A stretch of 64,000 bases of DNA, taken from Chitinophagaceae bacterium UBA1946. GTDB lineage: Bacteria; Bacteroidota; Bacteroidia; Chitinophagales; Chitinophagaceae. Within the stretch, counting starts at the first letter, position 1. Every line of letters starts with the position of its first letter. The notes under the pieces were generated by a model. It saw only the letters and a program-made list of their open reading frames with translations, was not told the origin of the DNA and made no database searches. This document shows, in pieces, positions 9,239 through 18,690 of this stretch. Location of the stretch: NCBI GenBank assembly GCA_002336815.1, contig DDEU01000014.1, positions 1 to 64,000 of the forward strand, written 5' to 3'. Position numbers and translations under genes: made by a program.

Positions 9239-11536
9239 TTATAATAATTTGAAAGAGGCTTCTTTGACATCGCGGCTGTTGCCGCCGATAAATAATTTAA
9301 AGTCGCCGGGTTCAGCAACAAATTTCAGGTCGCTGTTGTAGAATTTCAGGTCGTTTACACCGATGGTAAAGCTGACGGTTTTGCTTTCGCCGGCCTTGAG
9401 GTCAATTTTCTGGAAGCCCTTCAGTTCTTTTACCGGCCTGGTAATGCTGCCCACCATATCACGGGTGTATAATTGCACCACTTCCCTGCCATCTGTTTTG
9501 CTGGTATTGGTAACCGTTACTGTGGCAGTAATGGTTTGCCCTGCTTTGAAGGCAGTGTTGCTAAGCTTTACATCGCTGTAGGTAAAATTGCTGTAGCTTA
9601 AGCCATAACCAAATGGATAAACGGGATCGTTGCTTACATCCAAATAATTGCTGCGGAATTTTTCGAACCATTTGCCTTCGGCCAACGGACGACCTGTATT
9701 TTTATGATTGTAGTAGAGTGGCACCTGTCCTACGTTTTGTGGCCAGGTAGTGGTTAACTTACCGGAAGGATTTACATCGCCCAGCAACACATCGGCAATG
9801 GCATAACCAGCTTCGCTGCCGCCAAACCATACATTCAAAATAGCCGGAACTGTTTCGTTCTCAGCTTTGATCACCAATGGCCTGCCGGTAAACAATACCA
9901 GTACAACTGGTTTGCCTGTTTTAAGCAATGCTGCCAGCAAATCTTTTTGCGTTTGCGGAATTTCGATATTACTGCGGCTGCTGCATTCACCACTCATTTC
10001 TGCGCTTTCGCCCAATGCGGCTACAATTACATCCGATTGTGCTGCTGCTGCCAGTGCTTCATCTAATAACTGTTGTTTTGTTCTGCCATCCCGGTCGAAT
10101 GATTTTCCAAACATACCGGCACGCTGTTCAAACAAACTATCATCATCTAAAAAAGAACCTTTCGCATAAATCAGCTTTGCATTGCTGCCCAGTACTGATT
10201 GCAGTCCATCATACAAAGAAGTCGCTTTTGCAAAATTGGCTGCTACACTCCAGGTACCCGGCATATTTTCTTTGTTATTTCCCAATGGGCCGATCAGCGC
10301 AATGGTACCAGCTTTTTTCAATGGAAGTATATTATTGTTGTTTTTCAGCAATACAAAACTTTGTGCGGCAATGGCCCTTGCCTCTTTGCGATTGGCATCT
10401 GTAAATATTTCTGTTTTTGCCCTGTTCTCATTGCAGTAGCGGTAAGGATCTTCAAACAAACCCAATTTGTATTTCGCTTCCAGTATTCTTCTGCAGGCTG
10501 CATCAATTTGAGCAGTGGTTACTTTTCCTTCTTTCAAAGATTGTTGTAAAGTGGTTAAAAAGCCTTCTCCCACCATGTCCATATCAATGCCGGCATTGAG
10601 CGCCAGGGCAGATACCTGTTTCAAATCGCCCATACCATGTGCTTCCATTTCATTGATGCCGGTATAGTCGGTTACCACAAAGCCTTTAAAGCCCCACTGT
10701 TTTCTTAACACATCTGTCATTAAAAATTTGCTTGCTGTTGCAGGAATACCGTCTACTTCATTAAAAGAAGCCATCATACTTCCGGCGCCTGCATCCACGG
10801 CTGCTTTATATGGCGGCAGGTATTCGTTGTACATCCTCAGCCGGCTCATGTCGGTAGTATTGTAATCGCGGCCGGCTTCGGCAGCGCCATACATGGCATA
10901 GTGTTTTACGCATGACATGATGTTGTTATTTTTATAAGTACCGGTGGTTCCCTGGTAACCTTTCACCATGGCGGCTGCTACTTGGCCACCGAGGTATGCA
11001 TCTTCTCCATTGCCTTCTGCAATACGGCCCCAGCGTGGGTCACGGGCTATATCCACCATTGGACTAAAGGTCCAGTTAATACCATCAGCACTGGCTTCCT
11101 GTGCTGCGATCTGTGCACTGCGTTCAATGGCTTTCATATCCCAGGTACAACTCAACCCTAACGGTATCGGGAACACGGTTTCGTAACCATGAATTACGTC
11201 CATACCAAAGATCATCGGGATCTTCAGCCTTGTTTCTTCCACTGCTACCTTTTGCACTGCTTTTATTTTTTCAACAGATTTGATGTTGAACAGGCCACCC
11301 ACTTTTCCTTCCTTGATCTTTTTACCGATATCGGAATTAGAGGCCTGGCCGGTAACGATATCGCCGCTACCCGGTAAATTCAACTGCCCAATCTTTTCTT
11401 CCAGCGTCATCTTTTTCATCAGGGCATCCACGAAGGTTTTCATTTTTGCATCTGCAGGTTTGGCTGCCGGTAATGTTTGTGCGTTTACCAACTGCGAAAC
11501 AGTAAATGCGGCAAGCAATAACAGTGTCGATTTCAT
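9239..11536 (-). CDS. GH3 beta-glucosidase (BglX-like), secreted
   Basis: 765-aa GH3 enzyme with a signal peptide (about residues 1-19), barrel, alpha/beta sandwich and C-terminal Fn3-like domain. The nucleophile is Asp290 in GFVVTDYTG and the likely acid/base Glu lies in MSGECSSRS. It is paralogous to the enzyme at 1075-3300, with the same domain order but clear sequence divergence, so the two probably differ in linkage or chain-length preference. The gene lies between GH97 (23 bp upstream) and GH30 (26 bp downstream). Confidence 0.95.
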   Translation of the reverse strand: MKSTLLLLAAFTVSQLVNAQTLPAAKPADAKMKTFVDALMKKMTLEEKIGQLNLPGSGDIVTGQASNSDIGKKIKEGKVGGLFNIKSVEKIKAVQKVAVEETRLKIPMIFGMDVIHGYETVFPIPLGLSCTWDMKAIERSAQIAAQEASADGINWTFSPMVDIARDPRWGRIAEGNGEDAYLGGQVAAAMVKGYQGTTGTYKNNNIMSCVKHYAMYGAAEAGRDYNTTDMSRLRMYNEYLPPYKAAVDAGAGSMMASFNEVDGIPATASKFLMTDVLRKQWGFKGFVVTDYTGINEMEAHGMGDLKQVSALALNAGIDMDMVGEGFLTTLQQSLKEGKVTTAQIDAACRRILEAKYKLGLFEDPYRYCNENRAKTEIFTDANRKEARAIAAQSFVLLKNNNNILPLKKAGTIALIGPLGNNKENMPGTWSVAANFAKATSLYDGLQSVLGSNAKLIYAKGSFLDDDSLFEQRAGMFGKSFDRDGRTKQQLLDEALAAAAQSDVIVAALGESAEMSGECSSRSNIEIPQTQKDLLAALLKTGKPVVLVLFTGRPLVIKAENETVPAILNVWFGGSEAGYAIADVLLGDVNPSGKLTTTWPQNVGQVPLYYNHKNTGRPLAEGKWFEKFRSNYLDVSNDPVYPFGYGLSYSNFTYSDVKLSNTAFKAGQTITATVTVTNTSKTDGREVVQLYTRDMVGSITRPVKELKGFQKIDLKAGESKTVSFTIGVNDLKFYNSDLKFVAEPGDFKLFIGGNSRDVKEASFKLL

Positions 11537-11559
11537 CTTATATATTTTTATTGTTCGTA

Positions 11560-13536
11560 CTAATTTTTATGCAAGATAATCACATTGCCGCCGCCATTCG
11601 ACAGTTTAATGCTGATTGTTTTTGAATTGTTGACGGCGATGGTTTCTTTTATTAAATGATCGGGATTTAACTGCACATCAGCGGCATCACTGTAGATGCT
11701 GGCGCTGTATTCACCGGCGGGTAAAAATGCCAGGTTAAGATTTACGGAACGCTCTTCATCATTTGAAATGGTACCAATAAACCAGTCGTTTCCTTTGCGC
11801 CTGGCGATAGAAACATACTGGTCAATTTTTGCATCGGCTACCTTTGTTTCATCCCAGGTGGTAGGTATATGCTGCAATACTTCAAAGCCCGGTTGATTGA
11901 TGTAAGCATACGGGTAGTCGCACAGCATACCCTGGTAATTTTCAAGTACCACGTACATTGCCAGCATGTGGCAACGGGTACCCATAACCAGGGGTCTTGT
12001 GTATTGTACTTTAAAAGCACCCCTGCCGGGAGTATTGGGCATACCAAAGGCCCTGAAACCACCGAGGTGATAATCGGTTGAGCCAGCCAGCATGCGGGTA
12101 AATACAATATTTAGATCGGCGCCTGGTGTAACAAGGTCGTTCCATTTATCACATTCATAATTGAGGGTGCCTTCCCTTGTAAATTCATTGGGGTAGGTGC
12201 GGCTCAAGCCTGTTGGTTTATAGGCACCATGAAACTGGATATGCAGGTGATGCGCTGCAGCTTTTTCTAAAATTTCGGTTTGGATATTTACCATTTGCTG
12301 ATCGTCCCTGTCCATAAAATCTACCATCATACCACTCAAACCCCATTTTTCAAACACAGCGAAAGCAGTATCAAGTTGCGGATACAATGCTTTCCAATGC
12401 ACCCATACCCGTACGCCAACACCAACAGAATGCGCATACTCACACAGCTGTTTCATATCGAGCCCGTTCACAGGCTTTGTAACATCTGTATGGGCACCAG
12501 GCTGATAACCATCTCCATCATTTGTGTACCATTCATGCCCTCCTGATTCTACTACGGTGTGATAAAGAACGTTGTTGGCCGCACAAAAATCGATGTAGTA
12601 TTTATTGGTTTCAAAATTATTGCCGGGTGTAAAATTGGTATCCGGTACAATGGTGCCGTTCCACCAGGGGAAGGTAGTGGTGCCGGTTTTTATCCAGGCC
12701 GTTTCTTTTAAATTTACTGGCGGACACAGGCTGGTGAGGATGTTTGATTCGATCAATGCGCCGATGCGGCTGCCGATCAGCATTACCCGCCAGGCACTGC
12801 TGTGCGGCAATGACGCTTTTACTTTTATTTCCGTTTGACCCGGAAGCGGAGATAACTGGCTTGTTAGAATTCCGTTTCGCTTTACCAGGTACATTCCGGC
12901 ATAATCGAGCAATGCAGCTTCGGTGATGGCCATGTATACATTGCCCGGGAACTGCAGCAAGGCCGGCATATCCATTAATGTGTCTTCCCGGATGCTGCTT
13001 AGCGCTGCGGTGCTGTACAAGCCTTCGTGTGATGTCAAAAAATTGGGCAGCAGCAGGGCTTTGATAATTGGATCGCCGGTAACATTGAACTGTGAGCTTT
13101 CTTCCAGCAACGTAACAGAGCGATGACCCGGCTGTTCCGGAAATACATACCTGAAGGCAATGCCATCATTAAAAGCTTTTACCTCCACATTTACATCATA
13201 TTTTTCGCCCTGTAAATAAATGGTTGCTTCTTTATAAGGTTGATTTACGAGAGATGTTTTGCCAACGATCAACGAATAATTTTCTACTCCTTCGCTGTAG
13301 TGGGTTCCCGTTTTCAACCTGCAATGCTGCAATGGGCTGGCATCGTCAAATACAAGATTGATGGTTGAATTTTGCAGCAGCACCTGCCTGTTGTACGAAA
13401 CTGAATATTGGGGTTGGCCTTTTTGTATTAAAAAGGAAAAAACAATATTGCCATCAGGCGATGTTAGCCGCACATTTTTCTGAGCAACTATATTGCTGCA
13501 CAATATCATTAAACAACAGGTAGTAAAAAATTTCAT
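11560..13536 (-). CDS. GH97 glycosidase, retaining type (second copy)
   Basis: 658-aa GH97 protein with a signal peptide ending near residue 18. It has the same VDFMDRDDQ motif and the same 55-residue spacing to the Glu in TLNYE as the paralogue at 4142-6121, placing it in the retaining, Asp-nucleophile group. The conserved FHGAYKPTGLSRTYPNE segment lies between them. It would remove a terminal alpha-linked sugar in the periplasm. It is only 5 bp after the SGNH hydrolase gene. Sequence divergence from its paralogue suggests an old duplication rather than a recent one. Confidence 0.93.
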   Translation of the reverse strand: MKFFTTCCLMILCSNIVAQKNVRLTSPDGNIVFSFLIQKGQPQYSVSYNRQVLLQNSTINLVFDDASPLQHCRLKTGTHYSEGVENYSLIVGKTSLVNQPYKEATIYLQGEKYDVNVEVKAFNDGIAFRYVFPEQPGHRSVTLLEESSQFNVTGDPIIKALLLPNFLTSHEGLYSTAALSSIREDTLMDMPALLQFPGNVYMAITEAALLDYAGMYLVKRNGILTSQLSPLPGQTEIKVKASLPHSSAWRVMLIGSRIGALIESNILTSLCPPVNLKETAWIKTGTTTFPWWNGTIVPDTNFTPGNNFETNKYYIDFCAANNVLYHTVVESGGHEWYTNDGDGYQPGAHTDVTKPVNGLDMKQLCEYAHSVGVGVRVWVHWKALYPQLDTAFAVFEKWGLSGMMVDFMDRDDQQMVNIQTEILEKAAAHHLHIQFHGAYKPTGLSRTYPNEFTREGTLNYECDKWNDLVTPGADLNIVFTRMLAGSTDYHLGGFRAFGMPNTPGRGAFKVQYTRPLVMGTRCHMLAMYVVLENYQGMLCDYPYAYINQPGFEVLQHIPTTWDETKVADAKIDQYVSIARRKGNDWFIGTISNDEERSVNLNLAFLPAGEYSASIYSDAADVQLNPDHLIKETIAVNNSKTISIKLSNGGGNVIILHKN

Positions 13537-13541
13537 TCCAA

Positions 13542-14207
13542 TTATTTAACGAGGTAAGGTGTTATCGCTTTTTGCCAGATCCGGTATCCCTTTGCATTCA
13601 TGTGTAAATTGTCTTCTATAAAAATATCCTGCATCACGGTTCCGTTTTTATTGAACATTTTGCTGTACACATCAATGAAAGCAGTTTTTCTTTTTGTGGC
13701 CAGGTAATTTTTTATCAGCCGGTTGGCCTGTACCATTTTTGGCCAAAGCTGCCTGCGGCTGGGACTTGGTTTTAAAGAAACAAATGCCAGCGGCACAGCA
13801 GGATCATTTTTTCGAATGATGCTGAACAGTGTTTTGAAACGCCGGTATACTTCCGCCGCCGTAACCGTATCAGAAGATGCCAGGTCATTTTCGCCGCAGT
13901 AGATCATAATTTGTTTTGCATGATAGGGTGTAATCACCTCGCCGGCATAGCGGATCACATCAGGCAGGCTGGAACCGCCAAAGCCCCGGTTGATGATCTT
14001 GCAGAAGGGGAAATATTCCTGCACATCTTTCCACTTGGTAAAAGAAGAACTGCCAACAAACAAGATGGCATTTGCCGGCGGCATATTGCTGCTGTCCTGT
14101 TGTTTGAATGCCTGGATATCATCGTAAAAAGGAGGCTTTGATTCCTGTGCAATGGCTGCATTACACAGCAACAGGATTACGGTAATAATTTTTATCGCTT
14201 TCATCAT
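13542..14207 (-). CDS. Secreted SGNH/GDSL hydrolase (esterase)
   Basis: 221 aa with a signal peptide (about residues 1-20). SGNH blocks are visible: VGSSSFTKW (catalytic Ser), NRGFGGSS (Gly block), CGENDLA (Asn) and DNLHMNAKGY (Asp and His). Such proteins are acetylesterases or other acyl-ester hydrolases acting on glycans. Its start codon overlaps the stop codon of the GH43 gene by 4 nt (ATGA), so the two are probably translationally coupled and act on the same material. A second Met follows the first; either start keeps the signal peptide. Confidence 0.88.
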   Translation of the reverse strand: MMKAIKIITVILLLCNAAIAQESKPPFYDDIQAFKQQDSSNMPPANAILFVGSSSFTKWKDVQEYFPFCKIINRGFGGSSLPDVIRYAGEVITPYHAKQIMIYCGENDLASSDTVTAAEVYRRFKTLFSIIRKNDPAVPLAFVSLKPSPSRRQLWPKMVQANRLIKNYLATKRKTAFIDVYSKMFNKNGTVMQDIFIEDNLHMNAKGYRIWQKAITPYLVK

Positions 14208-15949
14208 TCTACTTTCATCGTTTTATATCTTTCGCTTACACCATTTTCGTTGATGGCTTCGATAGAAAAGTAATAAGTTTTATTCTTGTCCATTGCCTTG
14301 AACCAGTATTCATTAAAATCGTATATCATAATGCTGCTGTACATTTTATCAGGAGCGGTGCCATAGTAAAGATTGTAAGCAAATGCATTGTCGACGGGCT
14401 GCCATTTAATGTAAGCGCTGCGTTTGTCTTTTTCTGTTCTTAATACAATGAGGTTGCCTACAGCACCGGGCTTTGCACCGCCACCGTTTCCAAACACCCG
14501 CAGACCGCTGATGGCAAATTTGCCGGTTGGCATGTGTATGTTTTCGAGTTTGATATACTTTGCCTGCACCGGCTTTTCCAGCTCTATATAATCATGCGGC
14601 ACATCTGTTTTGTTATTGCTTTTATCAACCAGTACGGTCCATTTTTTCCCATCCAGCGAAGCGTACAATTTATATTGATGGTAGATGCCCGTTTGCTTTC
14701 CAAGGAATTCGGCATCCTGATCGGCATAATTGATCTGTACTGCATTTACGGTTGATACATTGCCGAGATCTGTCTGGATCCACTCTCCTTTGTTGGCTGT
14801 AGCGGCGCACCAGTAGGTTTTTATGCTTTCATCAACGGCGTTGTTGGGATAAAAACTGGCCAGCGTAGAAGAAGTGAGTACCGGCTTTTTGTAATTAAGC
14901 AGGTACCACTCAGGCCTGAAAGCATCTTTTTGCATTGCTCCGGGCAGGTATAAAGGATAATCACCAAAAGCAGTATTGCACCACATAACATCATCCTTAT
15001 CAAAGCCGGCCGGCCAAATGCCCATTCTTCTTTCCCAGGTATTTTTAACACAGATGATGCTGGTGGAGATATGCCAGTAATTATTGTTGTTATCTGTAAA
15101 AGTAGCACCATGGCCAGCCCCCCGTGAAAAGCCCCCCATTTTAGAACTGTAGGGGTCACTCTGCGGCATGGTTTGCCTGCCTTCAAAAAGAGGACCGTCA
15201 CTTACCACCACGCCATCTGCATAACCACTCATTTCTGTACCCGGTGCCCCGTATTGAAAATAATATTTATTGTTATGCTTGGTCATCCACGCACCTTCAA
15301 TAAAGGGGTCAAGGAAAGTGTTGTCCATGTGCTCGCCAAAGCGTTGCCAGCCATAGCGCCACGATTCTAAAATGTACATGGGCACCCTTGTGCCCAGCGG
15401 CCGGAAAGTTTTCCTGTCCAGTTCCACACCATATACAGGATAATTATTGCTACTGCCATTGTACATATAAAATCTTCCGTCATCGTCTGTAAAAAATGCA
15501 GGGTCCCAACCGCCGATCTCAAATGAATCAACAAGTGGAAACCATTTATTTCCTTTTGGATCGGTGCTGCCCCAGAGCGTAAACGTTTTTGTATAGGTAC
15601 TTCCGAACACCACCATTGTATCGCCGATGATGCCAACAGCAGGCGCACACAGGTCGTCTTTTGTATCATTCCAGGGACGCAGAAAACGTTTGGAAACAAA
15701 CTTCCAGTTGAGCATATCACTGCTCCACCAATAACCCCACTGGTTGGTAGTGAACATGTAAAAATCTCCCTTGTAATTTACGATCACCGGGTCTGCAGTG
15801 GCCCTGTGTTTACCCCAATCCGTAAAACTCGGATGTGGTGTATATCCATAGTCAACATTTACCGGGTTACAATAGGTTTTTTGCTGGGCAACAGCAGCGC
15901 CCGCCAGCAACATACAACATAGAACGACGAATAATTTTTTCTGTAGCAT
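14204..15949 (-). CDS. GH43-like glycosidase with F5/8-type (CBM32-like) and Fn3 domains
   Basis: 581 aa: signal peptide (1-21), five-bladed propeller of clan F (about 30-345), discoidin-like carbohydrate-binding domain (about 350-490) and an Fn3-like domain (about 495-581). The GH43 residues appear present: Asp53 in ATADPV (base), Asp149 in GGWDPA (pKa modulator) and Glu218 in FIEGAW (acid). GH43 enzymes cleave arabinose, xylose or galactose residues; the substrate here is unknown and is the hardest of the set to reconcile with a pure glucan. It is coupled by a 4-nt overlap to the SGNH hydrolase. Confidence 0.88.
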   Translation of the reverse strand: MLQKKLFVVLCCMLLAGAAVAQQKTYCNPVNVDYGYTPHPSFTDWGKHRATADPVIVNYKGDFYMFTTNQWGYWWSSDMLNWKFVSKRFLRPWNDTKDDLCAPAVGIIGDTMVVFGSTYTKTFTLWGSTDPKGNKWFPLVDSFEIGGWDPAFFTDDDGRFYMYNGSSNNYPVYGVELDRKTFRPLGTRVPMYILESWRYGWQRFGEHMDNTFLDPFIEGAWMTKHNNKYYFQYGAPGTEMSGYADGVVVSDGPLFEGRQTMPQSDPYSSKMGGFSRGAGHGATFTDNNNNYWHISTSIICVKNTWERRMGIWPAGFDKDDVMWCNTAFGDYPLYLPGAMQKDAFRPEWYLLNYKKPVLTSSTLASFYPNNAVDESIKTYWCAATANKGEWIQTDLGNVSTVNAVQINYADQDAEFLGKQTGIYHQYKLYASLDGKKWTVLVDKSNNKTDVPHDYIELEKPVQAKYIKLENIHMPTGKFAISGLRVFGNGGGAKPGAVGNLIVLRTEKDKRSAYIKWQPVDNAFAYNLYYGTAPDKMYSSIMIYDFNEYWFKAMDKNKTYYFSIEAINENGVSERYKTMKVE

Positions 15950-15981
15950 AATTTTAATTTGATCTGGTCCCTGGTTTCTTT

Positions 15982-18660
15982 TTATCGTATTAATAAAACG
16001 GTTCCCTTTTTAATTTTCAATTGTTGCCCCTGCAGGCGGTAATTACAAACCCACGTCATCACCCCGCTGCTCATTTCCTTTGCATTCAATTTTCCATCCC
16101 ACCCATTGCTGATGTTGCGACTATCAAAAAGCAGCTGCCCCCACCTCGAAAAAACCTGCAGGTGATAATCGCTAACCGGCAATGATGCCGTCGGTTTAAA
16201 TATTTTATTGATACCCGCCGGTGCAAAGGCCGATGGTACATACAAATCATTTACGCAAAATTGGTTACTTACCGTTACCGTAGCGGAGGACCTGCACCCG
16301 GCAACATCCGTAGCGGTTACGCTGTAGATACCTGGCTGCGATACCAGGTTGCGTGCTGTAATACTTCCATCACTCCATACATAATTTACAAAACCTGCAC
16401 CTGCATCAAGTGCTACTGTATCGCCGGGGCAAAGCAGCTGATAGGTTGCTAAATTGATACGTGCTGACTGGATCACCTGTATGCGGATGGTATCAAAGGC
16501 CAGGCAACCGGGATATCTTTCTGCCGCAACAGTATAGCTTGTATCTGATAATGGATCAACAATAACATGCTGACCAACGGTAGAGCTGATGCGATGATCC
16601 GGCGACCAAACATAATTGTTGAATCCTGCAGGAGCATCCAGGTGCAGGGTATCGTTGACACATTTTTTCCTGTTATCCCCGAGGCTGAATGTAAATGCAG
16701 GTGCCGGAAATATTTGTATGGTATCGGCCCATACCATTCCGCAGGCATCCGTAACCGTTACATCATAATTGCCGGGTGAGGTTGCAGCAAAAAAACTATC
16801 TGCCGAGCCATCCTGCCAACGGTATTGCTGGTATCCATCACCCGCTTTTAAAAGGATTTTATTTTGAGGACAAATGCTGGTATCAGCACCCAACGAAAAT
16901 GAAGTGGCTGGATCTGTAACGGCTATCATCACTGAATCCTGCAGTATCCCACAGACCGATTGCATGCGGGCATACAACATAAAATTGCCCGTTGATGGAA
17001 AGATGATGCTGGCAGAACTATCTGAAATACGACTGATAACTGCACCCCTATCCACACTAAAATTGATGGTGCCGGTGCAATTGCCACTACTGAATACCCT
17101 AAAAATACTGCTGCTGTTTTTACAAACCTTTTTACTGCCCTGTATCTTGCTGATGCGGCAATGGCTGCTGCTGTTACATTGCAACTGCCAACTGAATCCT
17201 GAGCCGCTCATGGTATCAAGTAAAGAAGTGTTGGTATGCCCATCATCTGCCAACAGGTGCCATACACTGTTATTGCTTTGCAGGGAAACTGTTTGCGGAG
17301 TAATGATCAATGGATATGGCCGGTTGCTGCAATTCTCCAGTTTACCTGTAGCGGATGTTCTCAGGAGGTTGGCAGATACATTGCTGCCGGGATTCCTGCT
17401 AAAACCTGCTATCACTACAGAACCATCTTGCTGTATTTTAAGGTCGGTTGCGGTTTGTGCGCCGGGCATCGGTATCCTGTACGCCCGGTTAACAGTATTA
17501 TCGCTGTTAAGATGGAAAACATAATTATCGCTGCTGTCTGAATCATTGCACTGCACACCTGTTTTCTTAAACGGGTCGTAGAGTAAACCCTGGAATGTAT
17601 TTGCCGGGCTGATAGCAACTTCAGCATTCTCTATCCGGGTAGAAGAGATCACCTGTGCATTTTCATCAATGTACAATGCGATCTGTGCAGTTGGGTTAGT
17701 ACCGGTGTAATTACTCCTTGTATTGCCAGTTAATGCGATGAGGCCGTTGTTAAAATTGACGTGTTCAAACCCGTACTCTGTAACACCCGTTAACGGAAGA
17801 GCACCGTTAAAAAGTATCCACTTCAACCAGTTGATATCGCCGGTATTTTTTTGTACAGCAGCAAGGTAGTTTTCTGTAAGATCGCCGGGCACCGTGGTAA
17901 ACCTGCCGGTAAAATAATAGGCTGCATCGCCCTCTGTGATGCCGGTAATGTCTGTGCTGCTGCTCACGAGTATTTTTCGCCACAGCAGTGTTCCATCTGC
18001 AGCTATTTTTGAGATGAGCCCTGCATTGCCGGAGGATCCGGTGCTGGCAGAACCACTTAGCAAAAAACCATCGTCGGAGGTTTGAATGATGTCTTTATAA
18101 ACGTCGCCCGAAAGAGAATTGGTCGTGTAAGGCAACAGTTTTTGCCAGCGGAGTGCGCCATCGTCTTTTAGTCTTACCACGTAAGTGCCACTCATGGGAG
18201 GTGCATTTACGGTGAGCGCCAGCACCACATCGCCATTGGATGCTAACACAGATGCGTACACCCGCAGATCAACCTGTATGCTGCTATCATTGATCCCGAT
18301 GAATTTTGTCCATAGCAGGTTGCCTGCACCATCCAGCCGCATCACGTTGCAATAATTTTTTGCTATGGCCATCTGCTCAAAGTTTTCCTTAATGGTGCCG
18401 GCCAGCAACAGGTCGCCATTTGCAGCTGTATGCACCTGTGTAAAATCCGAATAACCGGCACTCAATATCTTCCCGAAAAAAGAACCGGTAATGCAGGAGT
18501 CGGCCCATATTATTTGGTTAGTATTTTGCGCAGCTAATTTTTGAGCACAGAAGGAAGAAAAAAAACAAGGCAGGATATAAATCACCGTTTTGCTCCATTT
18601 CCCTGCAAGCCAATATTGGCTGCATCGTAAGGAGGAACATATCGGCCGTGTAATTTTCAC
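15982..18660 (-). CDS. Surface protein with T9SS type B sorting domain
   Basis: 892 aa. The N-terminal half (about 45-480) holds repeated units such as SDDGFLLSG that look like a beta-propeller. Cys-rich Ig/PKD-like domains follow, with repeats such as LGADTSICP, LGDNRKKCV and CPGDTVALD. The last ~85 residues (VPSAFAPAG..., FSRWGQLLFDS, NGWDGK, ending KGTVLLIR) form a gliding-motility-associated type B CTD, so the protein is exported by the type IX system. No catalytic motif was seen; an adhesin or glycan-binding role is inferred. It sits 30 bp after the GMC gene and 32 bp before GH43. A weak hydrophobic stretch (about 25-44) serves as signal peptide after a long polar start. Confidence 0.85.
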   Translation of the reverse strand: MKITRPICSSLRCSQYWLAGKWSKTVIYILPCFFSSFCAQKLAAQNTNQIIWADSCITGSFFGKILSAGYSDFTQVHTAANGDLLLAGTIKENFEQMAIAKNYCNVMRLDGAGNLLWTKFIGINDSSIQVDLRVYASVLASNGDVVLALTVNAPPMSGTYVVRLKDDGALRWQKLLPYTTNSLSGDVYKDIIQTSDDGFLLSGSASTGSSGNAGLISKIAADGTLLWRKILVSSSTDITGITEGDAAYYFTGRFTTVPGDLTENYLAAVQKNTGDINWLKWILFNGALPLTGVTEYGFEHVNFNNGLIALTGNTRSNYTGTNPTAQIALYIDENAQVISSTRIENAEVAISPANTFQGLLYDPFKKTGVQCNDSDSSDNYVFHLNSDNTVNRAYRIPMPGAQTATDLKIQQDGSVVIAGFSRNPGSNVSANLLRTSATGKLENCSNRPYPLIITPQTVSLQSNNSVWHLLADDGHTNTSLLDTMSGSGFSWQLQCNSSSHCRISKIQGSKKVCKNSSSIFRVFSSGNCTGTINFSVDRGAVISRISDSSASIIFPSTGNFMLYARMQSVCGILQDSVMIAVTDPATSFSLGADTSICPQNKILLKAGDGYQQYRWQDGSADSFFAATSPGNYDVTVTDACGMVWADTIQIFPAPAFTFSLGDNRKKCVNDTLHLDAPAGFNNYVWSPDHRISSTVGQHVIVDPLSDTSYTVAAERYPGCLAFDTIRIQVIQSARINLATYQLLCPGDTVALDAGAGFVNYVWSDGSITARNLVSQPGIYSVTATDVAGCRSSATVTVSNQFCVNDLYVPSAFAPAGINKIFKPTASLPVSDYHLQVFSRWGQLLFDSRNISNGWDGKLNAKEMSSGVMTWVCNYRLQGQQLKIKKGTVLLIR

Positions 18661-18690
18661 CTGCTGTTTGATTTTATTTATTGCTATCCG

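Noticed and set aside
16874..17524. 216-aa plus-strand reading frame
   Set aside because: It lies wholly inside, and antisense to, the 892-aa T9SS protein, whose domains are clear, and has no recognisable features.
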